A stretch of 64,000 nucleotides of DNA from Rallus limicola. Taxonomy: Eukaryota; Chordata; Aves; Gruiformes; Rallidae. The translations under genes were made by a program, and so were the position numbers. Below are positions 33,351-46,035 of this stretch, piece by piece. How positions within the stretch are numbered: position 1 is the first letter of the stretch; each line of letters begins with the position of its first letter. Location of the stretch: contig JAKCOZ010000005.1 in NCBI GenBank assembly GCA_022605955.1, positions 42,398,950 through 42,462,949 of the forward strand, read 5' to 3'. Under the pieces are notes generated by a model that was not told the DNA's origin, made no database searches, and saw nothing but the letters and a program-made list of their open reading frames with translations.

Positions 33351-36300
33351 ATTTTATCATTAGCAGTCTCTCTCTTTTTTTTTTTTTTTTTTTTAGTGCT
33401 TTTCATCATATCCAGTAGCCACAGAAATAACTAATTTCAGAATCCTTTTTGCTAGTTACATCATTAAAGAATATGGTCAAAGACATTGTAGTTCACAGAT
33501 GAAAAGTGCATTCTCTTGCTACAGCCAGATGAAAGTAACTAAAGATTTTCAGTGCAAACACCACCTCTGTGCTTTTCCTGTGTTTGAAATGACTGCCAGT
33601 GCAAGTAGTTTTGATTTTAAAAAAAGTTGTGAAACCAGCTCTGTGGTTGGCCAGAAATAAAAACCGGTGTGGTTACTGCTAGCAAAGGCCAATCCTTTAT
33701 CATACAAACCCAACTTGTTTGTCTATATGCCGTGTCTGGGTGTGATTCCTTCCTTGTCATGTTCTCCTCGGTTTGAGGTTGTGCTCTGCGGTACATTCAG
33801 CACTGTAAATCTGTGCTCCTGGCTCAGGGCACGCGTCGTGTCAGCGGGGTCAGAGGTTGGAGCTTTGAAGGCCAAAGTGGACATTGATGATGCAGCTCGA
33901 TGTGGTCATAAAGAAGCCTCTGGGGAAAAGCAGGGTATATGTGTGTTTCTGCCCCAAATCATCTCTTTTCCAGAAAGTACATCATTAGAACCAGTGATGC
34001 ATTTGTGTTGGAAGCTGTGTTCTGTGTCTGAACAAACTCCTCTCTTGTAATCTTGAAGTAACTTAGAAAGCCTCATTTCTGATACCCCACGTAAAAGGGT
34101 AATTATTTTTTCTTTTTAACTCCCTTTTGTACAGATATTTTGAAACCTCCTTCAGAAAATGTTTGTTTGTTTTCTGTATGCATATTTTTAAAGCATGAGT
34201 TCTTGAGCAAGTTATGCAAGCCTTTGAAACAAAAGCAGCTATAAAAAAGAAATCCGAATGAAATATGTGGGCAGTGGCCATGGGCACCCCACTGGGTTGG
34301 AGGCACAAAGATGCGGGCTGGTAACAGAAAACCAGCAGGAAGGAAATGAGCAGACGGCACGAGTCCCAGCCACGCCATCCCAGCCACTGCTGAGACAGGG
34401 TGACAGCTACTGGCCATTGACCCAGGAGAAGCGGAGACCAGAAATGGGAGTAGAGCTTCTTCATAGCTGTTTGCACTCTTCACCCCAGCAGACAGATCAG
34501 TGATCAGAAGTTCGTGTTAACTGGCAATAAATGACTCTGAGAGAACATCCTGGAGTCCTCAGGCTGTTGGGAGGCCCCTGGCTGCCCTCTGAGAGGGTTC
34601 CCACAGGCACACTGACCCAGCGGGCAGGAGGGTTGAGTAAATATTCAAAATTATGCCAGCCATTAGTGACTGATTAACAACATTACAGGCCTCTTCAAGC
34701 ATCCCACTTGCTACAGTTTTTAAAGGCTCGTGCAGGTAAGTAAATCCCATGGAATGTGGAAATTCTCAGAACCAGCTGCTGTGGGGTTGGTCGTGTTGCC
34801 TGCGGTACGGTCAGGCAGGCATGAGCAAGCTAGCAGCAGAGCAACAGATAAGCTTGTCATTTAGGAACAGACACTAAGGAAGTGTGAGCTGCAACCATAT
34901 GTGGAACAAGCATCTCTACGGTGTCAGTCGTGACTTTCTCTTTGCTCTTGAGCTGAGCACTGCGGCACATTGCAGGCTCTGGAGGAGGCACATGAAGCGG
35001 TGCATGGCCTGGCTGGGATAAGCAGTTAAAACAAAGCACTGAATGTTGAGAGTTAGCACTGAAGTTTTAGGAGACATGGGATTTCTGACAGCTGCAAGAG
35101 AAAGATTATTTTTTTAAATCAGCTGGTACTGTAAGTACCTCAGCTGTAAGGGGTCCACTTGCATTTCTGTGTGTCTAACTTTGTATTACAGTGTGTCTTT
35201 TTAGAACTGCATTGCCTGCTGTACTGTTAAACATGGGGACGCGTTTAGCCAAGTGTCTCTTGCATCTTTCATGATACTGATGCTTCTCATCAGTATTGCT
35301 GTACCCTTTGGAGTTGTGCTACTGTTTATTAAACCTGTTGGACAAAGACCTTATGGTTTCCTGAGGTGATGGATAGGGGGGAGAGAGAGTATATTTATAT
35401 GGGGTGGGAGATGTTACTCTGGCTGCTGGAAAGCTGGAACCTGTCCCAGGGAGACTGCCAGGCTGGCCGTGGCAGAGGACCTCCAGCCCCGGTCTGAACA
35501 AAATTCCTCCTTTACCCTTTCTCATAGCAGAGCAGTCACATCAGTTCTAGCAGTTTGCTGAGGAAAGGGAAGAATCACACCTGGTCAGGAAGAGAACCGA
35601 GGAGCAAGGCCCATTGTAAGCCTTGTAGCTTCTGCCTATGCAAGCATCCTAGCTAGGGGTTGGTGTCAGACATTTTGGGCAAGGCAGTACAGAAATTTAG
35701 ATACTGTGATATGGTCACTAGCTCATCAATTTGGTATCACGTGTGCTCAGGCTTGTATTGTAAGTGTAGTAGCATATTGTCTGGTGGTGATGAGCTATGT
35801 ACTCTGATGAGAATCTGCAGATGTTTTTTCCTCTGTACCTAAAGTCGATGTTTCAAACCTGTCAGTCTGGGAGGCCAGAGCTGGATCCTCTGGCCAAACC
35901 AGCTTTTCGAATGTGGTTTTCAACCTCTGCTGAGTTTTGTGCTCTGCCTTAACATCCTGGCTTGGATACAAGGTAACTACTTTTAAGACTAGTTGCTGCA
36001 GTCATAAAGGTAAGGACTAGTGATAGTCTCTGCTGCTGTGACTGCTGATGTGATCAGCTGTCAGTCACTGAATGTATCCCACCATGACTGTAAAGCTGGG
36101 TGTGTCCAAGACGTATGGGTGGATGGCAGCTTTAATGTAAGCAAACTGGTGGGACAGTGATAAAATAAATGGGTTGCCTGAACGGAAAGGGCATGCTTGC
36201 TGTTGCATTTTATGTTGGCAGGACAGGGATGAAGTACATATCAAATGGTTTGATCTAGCTTTCATAGCCTGCAGCTGTTCAGCTTAATTTTCTTCTTGAG

Positions 36301-38154
36301 AGATAATCTGAGCTCATATGGCTTGGGGCTGGTGGAAGTATAAAGGTGGTTTTAAGAGTCAGATGGGCCTAGTAACAGGGCCTGGACTAAGGAAGGAGAA
36401 GCATTTTCTGTTTGCTTTGGTGTTTTTTATCTACTTTGGTTGTCTTTCATTTTATGAAATGTACATGGACATGCTTACAGCTCCAAAGTTCTTTCTGGGC
36501 TATGTACTAGATTTGTTTGGCTGTTCATGGGGGAAAATAAGAGTTAGTAGAAGATTTGCACATCCCCTTTACTTCCTTGACTAACTTTCATGTAAATAAA
36601 ATGTAAGAGATGTTGTTATACAAGATGTGATTTCTAGCCGCTCTTTAAATTTTCGCAGCATGTCAGGAGTTGCAGGAATCTTCTGACACACGCTGTCCTA
36701 GGACTCACCTGACCCAGACTCAAGCAGTGAGCAAGTTGCAGACACTTGTGTTAGAGTAGGATGTATGGGGAAACTCTGAATGTTTAGAGTGTATTGAATT
36801 GTGTAGTCATGGCCTTTGTAAATGGCCTTCACAAATCAGCAATTTGATAGTGCAGCATAAATGTAACTGCTTATAATCATCATAGAAAGTATATTAGGTT
36901 ATGAAAATTAGCCTGATCAAAGTGATTATAGTGATGGGATACAAGCATATTTTTTAGCATGTAAGTGGACTGTTTTCTCTCTTAATTTCTTGTCTTACTT
37001 TTCTTTCCACAAAACTTTAAAATTGAATGTTCATTCTGATGGAGTAAGTTATCACACCTCACTAGAGTGAGTATGTAGCAAATCATTCACTGGGGACCCA
37101 CATGGGTGACTTAGAGTAAGGTGAGAGTATAACTGCTGTCCCTGATTGCTCCTGTCATAGCAGGGAATTAAAATGAGGTTTGGTGAGCAAGTTCAAAGGG
37201 ATAGCCTCCAACAAAGCAGACTTCTCACTGCAACTGGTGACTAGAGCCAAACATGTAGGTGAGAGGATGAATTGAACTGGGAACATGAGTCCTTTCCCTA
37301 ATAAATTGTGAGGTGGTGGCTCGTGTGGTATTAGTGATACCACTTTACTCATGTGCTGATGTGTGCAACAGTTTTCTTGCAGATGACCCTGGCTTTACTC
37401 TTAAAGTAGGAGGAGAGGAGATACTTTGGGGGCGAGGGGGAAGTCATCTGGCCAAACTTACCTCAGCTTTTCCATCAGACACTTTAAAACTAGGATGGCC
37501 ATGCAGGGACATCGATGTCAGAGCATTTCCTCAGCAGAAAGCAGACACTTGTCTTTTCACCCTTAAGGGGATAAACAAAATTTTTAGGAAAAAAGAAGTC
37601 ATGAAAAATTGAAAAACAAAGCCATGCAGTGGACTTAATTGGTTGCATTGGGAAATCATCAAGAAAAGCCCTATCTTTTGATTTTTGATTTGACTCACTC
37701 CAGACTGTCTTTCTCAAGTTGTCACTTGCCTGTGTATGTGGTAGATTAAATGTCATCTGTTTCATTTTGCTGTAGAAGTATGCCTGAACATATGAAGTGA
37801 AGCGTTTGGTTGATCAATGTTTTTTGGGGTTTTTTTCCTAGTGCAAGGTCTCTGGGGATCATCCAGTAAAAACTGGAAAGTGCCACTGCTAGAAATAAAA
37901 GCAGAGCCCTTGAAATCAAATGAAGCTTACATGTAATTATAAAACCCACACAGATATGGAAAACCAAAGCCAATTAGCAAATGGTATCATTTGCTTCTCT
38001 CTGGGATTGTAGCCATGGGCTTCGCTCTTTGTTAATACCAAACAGGGATGTCGATTTGATTGTCGGCAGCTCTGTACCACTTTGCCTTCAGAAATAAGAC
38101 ACTGCCTGCTCCTGTGTGCCTGCTTTGGAGACAGAAGTTTCCCAAATCCTGGTG
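33351..38154. other. Intergenic, nothing recognised
   Basis: No recognisable exon or repeat family. Open frames of up to about 137 codons (for example 34063-34476 on the minus strand) overlap each other on several frames and lack domain features, so I treat them as chance. Confidence 0.55.
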
Positions 38155-38460
38155 TGGTGGGTTGAGCCCAACCAGCAGTTAAGCACCCCACAGTGGGGTG
38201 GGGGAGACAATAGGAAGACTGAAAGGAAGAAAATGTCTGGGTCAAGGTAAAGACAGTTTTAAAATGAAGGAAAGGGGGAAAGTGCTGCCGAGGTGCACTC
38301 ACCAGCTCTCCTAACACCCTGCCAGTCTCTGACAATGGCAACATTGTTGGAATACAGAAGTGCAACATCTTCCAACTTTTTTTGTCCCTGAGCATACCAT
38401 TGTATGGTATGGGATATCCCTTTGAATTGGGTCAGCTGTCCCAGCTGTGTATTTGTCCCA
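38155..38460 (+). mobile_element. LTR fragment of an endogenous retrovirus, second ERVL-like family
   Basis: Begins TGTGGTGGGTTGAGCCCAAC, followed by CAGTTAAGCACCCCACAGTG, GGGTCAAGGTAAAGACAG and, near the right end, TATGGTATGGGATATCCCTT then GGGTCAGCTGTCCCAGCTGT. These phrases are typical of an avian ERVL LTR. The right-hand part of the LTR is missing. No internal retroviral genes adjoin it. Confidence 0.75.
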
Positions 38461-41400
38461 TCCCAAAAGACTCAAAAAGTTAGGTAAACCTTTACCTAAA
38501 CTTTGGTTAAAAGTTTCACTGTCTTTTTTCTCAAATGCTATTTCATGGAAATAGCTTACAAATGGGCCTTAGTCAAATGTTGTGATGATGAATAGGAGAC
38601 TTTCTGATACATTTCTGAGGATACCTCATGTCTTTGGAGTTTAATGTGTGAGCACTGAGAAGAATAGAAGCACTCTTTCTCTCTTTATTGCTTAAAAAAT
38701 AAAATTGAATGGGAGGCAAAAGGAAAAAAGGAAGGTGAGAGAAGGAAAAAAGGCTTCTTTGATTAAGTCTTGCTAAGCTTTCTGAAAGTGTGGCAAAATA
38801 CCTCATCAAAAAACAGTGCCTGTTGGGAGAACTGATCAACTGAGAGATCTAATACTAATTTTCATCTAAAGGTGGCACTAGTCTTTTGCAGTTGGAGTTT
38901 TTGTTGAGAGAAGGGAAACACAGATACCAAGAAGCCCTCGACTAATCCAACGCTTACCATTAATCCCAAACAAACCATCATTAGTATCTGGTTTTATCCT
39001 GCTTAGTCCTCGCTGGATAGTGAATTATGTAACCTTTGTTTTATTAACATTTAATGGAAGCTTATTATCAGGTAGGTTACCTCTGAAAAAGGGGAGGTGG
39101 GGGGGAGTAAATTTGCTACTTTCCATACTTTCTTGTTTGTTTGAGGGATTTTAAAGGATTTTTTAAAGAAGCAAGTGGATACTTTGTGATAGGTCCATAA
39201 ATAAACTATCTTAAAACTCACTGAGCACATTGCTTGGCAAAAAGCAGCTGTTTGAAAAATTAGAGACCTTTTCTACTGAACTAGCAGATAATGTGGATAA
39301 ACGTAACCTACAAAAGGACTACAAAAACTTTATGTTACAAGATAATTTGATCTGATATTCAGGTGCAAATGCAGCTACTTTAAAATCTTTTAAATGAATG
39401 CCAGCTCTTGTGTCTTCATATGTGGTTGAGGATTGATTTTGGTAGGTAAGATGATTTTGGTATGAGTCTGATGACAACATTTCCACAGGCACAATGTATG
39501 GCTGCTTGCGCTCAAGATCTTGGCCTTGTGAACAGGGAGGAGCTGTAAAAGGCAGTCATGAGGTAAGTGCTGCAGGGAGGGGAAAGGATTTTGAGGTAAA
39601 GAAATGTCCAGTGCCACAGGACGTTAGGGATTTGACATGATGCAGTGTTGCAGTGGCCAGTAAGCAGGTAACTTCAGAGCAGTTATCAGAGCTGCATCAG
39701 GATAAATGCTGATACAAAAAGAGAAACAAGTTTTGAAACCCATGATGGAAACATGTCTGCTGAGCTGCAGACCTGCGGCAGATACAATTTGAGCACATAT
39801 GATGTGTGATGAGAGAATACGTTTCATTCCATTTGCCAGATGTTTACTTTCGATCTCTCTCTCGTTTTTCCCAAATGATAACAGTTCATTACCATATTGT
39901 CAGCGTTTTCTCAGCATTGGTAAAACCCCAGAGACAGGAGAAGTCCCAGCAGCTGATGTACATAATTATTTCACGCCCACACTGAAAGAGGTGCAGTAAC
40001 AGAGACTCCACTATGTCAAGTGTTGGTACAGTGGTCTCACCGAAACCATAAAATTCACAGTCCTGACTTGATGTGAAACCCGTGGAAGCTCATTGAAGAT
40101 CTCACTTGAGTGTGCTTTCAGCTGTGGAGTATTGCGTGTCCTCCTGAGCTCACTCACAAGGCATTTCAGCTCCTGAAGGGTTTAGTTGTTGGAGCAAAAT
40201 CCAAAGAGCCTTATTGCTGTGTATGTGGGGTGTCACATCAAAGTTGTGCGTGCTGTTGATTGCCACATCTGAGATTATCACCAGCCACACCTTGATAAAG
40301 CTTTTCTAAAAGTGACAGACTAAGCAAAGGAAATCTATTTTTAAAGCTTTTATTGGGAGATTTAATGTTTGGGTTTTCATCTGCTTTTTGGTGTTAGGGG
40401 TTTTTCTATTTTGTTAATAAAATCCAGTCATTCCTCTCACATAGTAAAGGGTGACATCTTGAGTGTTAATGAAAGAGAACTGCAGCTGTAGATAATAATT
40501 CCTAATTCTCAATCAAACTTACAGTCTCTGCCTTCTAGGAAGTGTAACTCACTGAGAATAGTACAAGGTTAGAGGAATACACATATAATTTTGAAGGAAA
40601 GTTTGATGTAAAGAGGTAGAAATGTTCTGAGGCACATGTTTGCAACTGCCATTCTGGTTTACTACTGCAGAGAGTATTTGACTGACCTTAAATTGACTCA
40701 AGGCATTTTGAAAAACTGGTAGAAACAGGAGCTCTTTTAATAGATTAAGTGATAGCTTTTGACAATATAACCCTTTTTTTTTTTTCATAAATACATTGTT
40801 TTTCTAATAGAAGTCTGCTTTTGCCAACACATTTTGCCTCTGATGTTGTTAGACCATCAGAACTACTGCAGTGCTATATAGCCATGAGACAAACTTTGAA
40901 TCATGCAGCCTGCTAATGAAGGTGTTTTGATGGTACCTTCAGAAAATATGAGTTAAATCTGTCTATTGCAAGAATCATACTAAGAAAATCAAATCACTGA
41001 ATTCTTGAGAAACATGCCAGCAATTTAGGCAACTAAGTTGAGTGTTACATGAGCTTTCCTGTGCCTAGTTTTATTTGTGACCTTTGAGTGCTCCTTCAGT
41101 TTATTTTTTAAAGCTTGGAACAATAAAGAAAATTAGGTATTTTCCAGATACTCCCAGTGACTGAATGTGTTTGATTTCAGCATATGTGTTTTAGGACACC
41201 TAGAAAACTGTGTGCTGTGGATTCAGCACACTGGATGATTTAAAAACCCCTGATGTCACCACTGATTCTCAGATGAATCAATTGCTTCTGCAAATAATAT
41301 TTTTTTTTTATTTGACCATAATATGCAGTAAAACTCATAATTGCCATTTCTTATCCTTGGAATCACAAGATACCTTTGTATTAGTTCCTCAGTGCAGAGG

Positions 41401-44179
41401 TTTAGCTGTTTAAAATAGAATGTTTTTATAATGCATGTATTCTTCGGCCACCCAGCGCTCTACTCAGAATTTCCAGCACATAGCAGCTTGTTGTGTTGCT
41501 GTTAAATAGTATCAAGACAGAAGCAGAAATGTCAGCTTGCTCTTAGAAGAGAGTAGTGCCGGGGACAGAGGTTTGAGTATCAAGGTCCTGCAAGGTGTGC
41601 TTGCCTCTGCTACTGCCTTGTTTAGATTTCAGCTACATCCCTTTTTCCTCTGTATCAATTGCAAAATAGGGATCTGAGAGCAATCGAAAATACAGCCAGC
41701 TTAAAGGGAAGCTTAAGTGATAATTTATTCAGTTGATAAACATCCACATTGTGACACTTCTACTAACAGAGTGTGCTTTGCTTGGCAGCCGAAGGGATGA
41801 TAATAGCCCATCATCTCTTGGAAATGAAATTACACTGGAGGTAAGATACAAAACCCTGACGGTGAAGGTAATTAACAGTTGAGCGCAATAGCAGTTGACA
41901 GGGTAGTTTCCTCACTGGGTAGAATTTCAAATTGAAGCTGAAAATCTCATGAAGGCTTGCTTCCACTCAAAGGTCTGGTCCTTACGAAGTGTGGATTCAG
42001 AACTGGAGCGGCCCTGTGAAGTCCTCTGTGCTGAGCACTTGTTCGTAAACTGATGGGTACCTGATCATGCAGCGGTAGGGAATTGTGAACAGCAATTACC
42101 ATGCTTAATGTTTGCAATGTGTTCAGGAGCCTTGGCTGAGAGATGCAAATAATAATTGGTTGCGATTATTTCATATACTTCATATCAAAATGGATAAGCT
42201 ACATCGGTTTGAATTGATTCTGTCTTTAAAGTGATCTAAAACATGAGTGTGTAGGATAACCTTTCTATTTTTGACACTTGTGGGTTTTTTTCCTAACATA
42301 CATGGATAAAGGGGTGAATTACAAGTAACATGGACAGAGTTAAACTGTTGCTTTAGAACAAGGATCGACTTCCGATGGGTTAATTTAGAAAGATCCAAAT
42401 CCTTAAAGCACTGGGAACCACTTGGTTCTCGGTGGGGGCAGGGGGAGTGTGTAGTACCAAGTGGTCGCCAAGGGTGTTAGCAGAGGCCTGTTCTCTGGCA
42501 CAGAATGGCATTCAAAAGACTGGCACAGGGGGTGTGTGTGTGGGTGTTTCAAGTGCGGGGGGGTTGGTGCCAGCAGCATTCTGAGGTGGTAGCACGTTTC
42601 AGGTCACTGGCAGTGCGCTGTACTTATGCCAGCGTGTACTTATGCCAAGTCTTGCAAAGGTCTGTGTGTGCCAATGTTCCGATGTCCCTCAAATATGCGG
42701 GGATTCCTTTGGGCTTGAACGATTCAAGTTGCCAACAGTAGTGCTAAAATATGGGGTTTATTGCTGTTCCCTTGCCTCCCTTCTTTACTAGAGGAATTAC
42801 AGGAATGGAGAGAGATGCCCAATATAATTCAGAATCCCCCTCCAGTGGTTTTGACCCCTTGCTGAAATGCAGGAGTCACTTTGTTGCTGGTACAGCCTTC
42901 CAGCTAGATGTTCAGCAGAAGAAACCCCTTCTCTTGTGAATTGTATAGATACTTGCATTACTTCCTACAGCAAATTTCTGTATCTTCTGTTTCTAGGGAG
43001 TTGTGTCACACATTCTATTACTCCCTTTCTTTCTGAAACATCAAATATTCTCTGCCACAGGTTTGAAAGTGTGTTGAAATAATGCTGCAACTGGAGAGAA
43101 TCCCAAAAGTAAAATACTCGGGCAAGGTGGAGAGCAAGGGCTTCTTTGCTAACACCGGTTATGTGCATGGACTGTGCAGGGTAGTGGGGGACCTGTCAGG
43201 GTGCAGCCCTCTGCAGCTGCTGTCAGCAGGATGGGTGACTCTATGAAGAGATCTGTGCTGAGCAACAAACGCACGTGAAGTAGCAGGTGGTTGTCTGAGC
43301 CAAGTTAAGATGTGCCTAGGCACATTAAATCCAGCTCGAATAATCTTCATCAGTGAGGACAGCAGATTTATGTTCCTATGAACAGGCTGTGTCTGAAATA
43401 GCGGACACAGCTCCCAGAAGGGATTTTCACAGGCTTTGGCAGGCAGCCTCCCGAGGGATTTTCACTGGGTGGGTGTTCCCAGAACAGATCGTGCACATTA
43501 TTTTAAGGGAAAGTTAAGAAATGAAAGCATTTTCCCTCTACTGAAACACTTAACCAAGTTTGAAACCTTTCCTTGTTGGGTTCCCTCCCTGTTTGGTTCC
43601 CTTCTCTGCCCTAAACACATGGAGAAACTTTCTCCACCAGTAGCTGCTTCCCAGGGCCGCTGTCCCTAGTTGCAATCCATTTGCTATGCTGACTACTGAG
43701 AAAGCTGCTCATTGCCACCCTCCCCAGCATACCTCACACTCACATTGTGCCTTGGGGCCAGCCTCGGCTCTACCTCTCTACTGTGCACAATCGGATCTTG
43801 CCCAGGCAAGTTAATGTGAATGATCTGGCAGGTGATTTTCAGGATCAGTTCTGGTAACACCAGGTAGGTGACGCAGCACAGACCCTGGGAAGCCAGTAGT
43901 GGTTGGGAATTACAGTGGAGTTTTTTCTCCAGGACCTAGGGAAATTTGTGAAAAACTCCTTCAGCCTAATCCTGGTTGCTTTTTAATCCACTTTCTTGTC
44001 TATACAGTAAATGCAGGCAGCTCTTAGAACAAGGGGTGCCCATCCCTGCCGGTGTCCTGCCATTGCAGTGGCTGGTGCATGGTCCCTGTGTCTGTAGCTC
44101 CCACCAGCGCAGGCAAGTCCTGCAGCAGTGCTGCCCTGAGGCACAGCATCTGGGAAAGATGCATCAGCTCTGAGTGGTG
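38461..44179. other. Intergenic, mostly unique sequence
   Basis: No exons recognised. Contains a G-rich patch at 42431-42570 with several runs of G (one of eight) and a GT run, and a short tandem duplication at 42615-42646. Confidence 0.55.
42615..42646. repeat. Short tandem duplication (GTACTTATGCCA units)
   Basis: GCTGTACTTATGCCA is followed directly by GCGTGTACTTATGCCA, a 16-base imperfect duplication. Confidence 0.75.
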
Positions 44180-44672
44180 CAATACTCAACACAAGAACAG
44201 CATGGAGCTGTTGGAGCACATCCAGAGGAGGGCCACAAAAATGATCAGTGGGCTGGAGCACCTCTCCTGTGAAGACAGGCTGGGAGAGTTGGGCTTGTTC
44301 AGCTTGAAGAGAAGGTGCCAGGGGGACCTTATGGTGGCCTTCCAGCACCTGAAAGGTGTCTATAAGAAAGCCAGGGAAAACCTGTTCACAAGGGCATGTA
44401 GCAATAGGACAAGGGGTAACGGTTTTAAGCTAGAAAAGGGGAGATTTAGATTGGATATAAGGAAAAAATTATTTAATATGAGAGTAGTAGATCACTGGAA
44501 CAGGTTGCCCAGAAAGGCAGTGGAGGTTCTATCCCTGGAGGTACTCAAGTCAGGCCTGATGGGGTTCTGAGTGACCTGATCCAGTGAAGATGTCCCTGCA
44601 GTAAGCAAGGGTTGGGGCTAGAAGACCTCTAAAGGTCCCTTCCAACTTTACGCATCCTATGATTCTATGAAT
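44180..44672 (+). mobile_element. CR1 LINE fragment with readable RT C-terminal region
   Basis: From CACAAGAACAGCATGGAGCT through the characteristic FRLDIRKKLF-VDHWNRLPRKAVE coding stretch to a CCTATGATTCTATGAA tail. The frame is open for about 125 codons (44195-44570), ending shortly before the 3' UTR. 5' part of the LINE absent. Confidence 0.93.
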
Positions 44673-45859
44673 GCTCCGTTTTGTTAGTTTCAGGAAAATG
44701 TGAGAGGCTTTTTTGTTTTGTTTCTATAATGACTCTCATTGTGCCATCTGCTGCTGTTTATTCTTGAACCTGGTGAGTGCCATGCAGCTAATCGAGAACC
44801 GGGGTGCTTGCTTTCTCAGCAGCAGTGAGGACCTGCGGCTGCACCCCAGTGGGCCTGAGGCCTGTTCCCTGGAGTAGCACTAGCAGGACTCCCTCTAAAC
44901 CTGGCCATGCTACACAGTCCATACCTGTGCCACTTTGCTTACCTGGATTTTGAGGGTCCAGCACGTATACAGTCATGCTTAAAAATATAATTAGTCTCAA
45001 CAAGCTGTTGAGGTAAACAGGCTCAAGTCCCTTGGCATTCAAGAAAGTTTTTTTTACACTGACTCACATGAAGGTCTTAAAAAGACTTTTAAGATACTGG
45101 TAACCACAGGCATGGACTTTTTACATTCTCAGTGATCAGTGGCAGAAAGATGTGAGGGTCTGTCCCACTGCTGCACTCATTTTACTTAAATTCAGGTTGT
45201 AATAGGACCACCCTGGATTTCTGCATGTGAGCAGAGGTGGGGGCCTCTGTGCTACCTCGTGTCACTCAGTGGCATTTGTACCTTCCTTCCGCCTGTTTAA
45301 AGCCTGATCAGAAACTGGGAAACTGGGAAAGATGATTGCACCGTGCTGCCCACTGGTATGGTTTCTCAAAGAATTTTTATGCTCTGTTTGTTTCAGGACA
45401 TAGTTAACTGCTATTTGAGTGAGATGAGTTTTGAGTGCGTTGCTGCTTGGAGAACACCTCTGGGTAATCAGGTAAAGAAAAAAAATCTGTCAGTCTCTTG
45501 AGAATGGACTGAAGGTTTCTCGTGTAGTAGCTTTCCAGTTTACCTAACTGAAAATATTAGAAAACCTCTGCACTATTGAAAAAAACCTAATATACTCAAG
45601 TTTTGAATTAGTTTCATTTTTAATAGTTGCCTTCACATGTAGCATTCTCTTTTGGCTATTTTGATCTAATATTTATTCACTTGAATCTCCTAATAACTGT
45701 GTGGCCTAAGGAATGCCTATAAACAGTGATGATGTGGAAATTTGTCTTATTATCTATACTAGAAAACACTTCTCGAAGCTGCCCATGCCAGGTGTTTGTG
45801 TTTAAAGATCATAAATCAGTCTTTGCAAATACATAGTTTGGGTTCTTTGATATCGGCAT
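44673..45859. other. Intergenic, nothing recognised
   Basis: Unique-looking sequence between two plus-strand CR1 pieces. Confidence 0.55.
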
Positions 45860-46035
45860 TTCAGCTTCTGGACATGCTGCCCAGGGAGCTTTGTGCAATC
45901 TCCAAATCTGAAGGCTTTGAAGCCCCAGCTAGATGAAGCCATGGCTGACCTGTTCCAGTGTTGGAAATGATCCTCCTTCAAGTGAGATAGTAGACGAGAG
46001 CTATCCAGGGGTCCCTTCCAACAGGTATTTCTGTT
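45860..46035 (+). mobile_element. Degenerate CR1 3' fragment
   Basis: GCTGCCCAGGGAGCTTTGTG, AGCCCCAGCTAGATGAAGCC and GGGGTCCCTTCCAACAGGTA recall a CR1 3' end, but with many substitutions and no clean tail, so it is an old copy. Confidence 0.65.

Noticed and set aside
34063..34483. Two overlapping minus-strand frames of 126-137 codons
   Set aside because: Both in the same stretch and in different frames, with no domain or splice sites; expected by chance in 40 kb.
37937..38395. 152-codon minus-strand open frame
   Set aside because: Lies mostly over the antisense of an ERV LTR, which is not protein-coding.
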